From positions 1 to 6,203 of the forward strand of contig SMXV01000072.1 of the NCBI GenBank assembly GCA_004356175.1: a stretch of DNA of 6,203 nt, read 5' to 3'. The first letter of the stretch is position 1. Each line of letters begins with the position of its first letter. The notes under the pieces are model-generated. The model was not told the DNA's origin and ran no database searches. It saw nothing but the letters and a program-made list of their open reading frames with translations. Source of the DNA: Acidobacteriota bacterium (lineage in GTDB: Bacteria; Actinomycetota; Acidimicrobiia; Spongiisociales; UBA5794). The position numbers were made by a program, and so were the translations under genes. Of this stretch, positions 6,029-6,203 are shown piece after piece.

Positions 6029-6057
6029 GAACCGTCGCTCAAGGTAGCGCTCGGTTC
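6029..6057. repeat. Imperfect inverted repeat (hairpin-like) between divergent genes
   Basis: The arms GAACCG (6029-6034) and CGGTTC (6052-6057) pair perfectly. Inside them CGCT (6036-6039) pairs with AGCG (6046-6049) around a 6-nt centre; one unpaired base on the left and two on the right interrupt the stem. It fills most of the 71-nt spacer between the M20 peptidase and the rightmost gene. There is no T-run on either side. It could be an operator or a leader RNA hairpin for the peptidase mRNA. Confidence 0.5.
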
Positions 6058-6072
6058 GGCCGATAGCACAGC

Positions 6073-6203
6073 ATGAAGTTCTTCAAGAGGGACCCTGCCG
6101 ACTCCAAGACAGCACTTCGGGCGTACGAGAGTGCGGCGAACGATCGCATGAGAGTCGTTCTCTCGCGAGAGACACCACACGAGGATGCGAAAGTCGTTGA
6201 GGA
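6073..6203 (+). CDS. Unknown protein, N-terminal part only
   Basis: An open frame from ATG 6073 runs off the right edge, with 43 complete codons visible. The sequence begins MKFFKRDPADSKTALRAYESAANDR and continues with mixed charged residues, like the start of a soluble cytosolic protein. There is no signal peptide and I recognise no motif. Codon use resembles that of the window's real genes (mostly G/C third positions). There is no Shine-Dalgarno upstream; a GATAGC at 6062-6067 is a poor -10 candidate. The call rests on codon use, the divergent arrangement and the open frame, so the exact start is uncertain. Confidence 0.6.
   Translation, partial: MKFFKRDPADSKTALRAYESAANDRMRVVLSRETPHEDAKVVE

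Noticed and set aside
5761..6180. Minus-strand frame of 139 codons overlapping the start of the M20 gene and the right-hand spacer
   Set aside because: No motif and Arg/Ser-rich; the M20 frame has a Shine-Dalgarno and all catalytic residues.
1..6203. Search for CRISPR arrays, tRNA or rRNA genes, insertion sequences, toxin-antitoxin pairs or defence genes
   Set aside because: No spaced direct repeats, tRNA-like cloverleaf, transposase or nuclease motifs were seen. I cannot support a previously undescribed multi-gene system here.

Overview
The window looks like a piece of a chromosome from an actinobacterium (Actinomycetota) with moderately high GC. The clade is inferred, not proven. The clues are an MprA/MprB-like two-component pair, a typical actinobacterial Yip1-domain membrane protein, a DUF1992 (DnaJC28-type) protein, GTG starts, mostly G/C-ending codons, and several starts that look leaderless. 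I see no tRNA, rRNA, CRISPR array, insertion sequence, integrase or other mobile-element sign. I also see no recognisable multi-gene defence or biosynthetic system. The content is ordinary housekeeping, regulatory and membrane functions plus a few unknown proteins.

Layout from left to right. A secreted protein of unknown function reads leftward off the edge (134 to 1, minus). It is divergent from a small DUF1992-like gene (281-631, plus). A sensor kinase (2049-700, minus) lies downstream of its response regulator (2735-2046, minus). The two overlap by 4 nt (GTGA) and form a two-gene operon. Across a 68-nt divergent promoter region lies a short-chain dehydrogenase (2804-3658, plus). It converges, with only 11 nt between stops, on a Yip1-family membrane protein (4188-3670, minus). 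A second divergent region (4189-4353) leads to a 92-residue orphan protein with a strong Shine-Dalgarno site (4354-4632, plus). The tail of that gene overlaps by 32 bp the tail of a large M20 metallopeptidase of the Cps1/PM20D1 type (6001-4601, minus). A third divergent region (6002-6072) carries a hairpin-like dyad and precedes an unknown gene that runs off the right edge (6073 onward, plus). No gene-free stretch exceeds 300 bases.

The only clear functional unit is the two-component system: the kinase should sense an envelope or extracytoplasmic cue and phosphorylate the regulator at Asp56. The spacer between the regulator and the dehydrogenase holds TAAG repeats and a dyad placed over both predicted -35 regions, so autoregulation and control of the dehydrogenase are reasonable hypotheses. 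The other genes are arranged as separate, mostly divergent or convergent, single-gene units, and I see no evidence that they act in one pathway.
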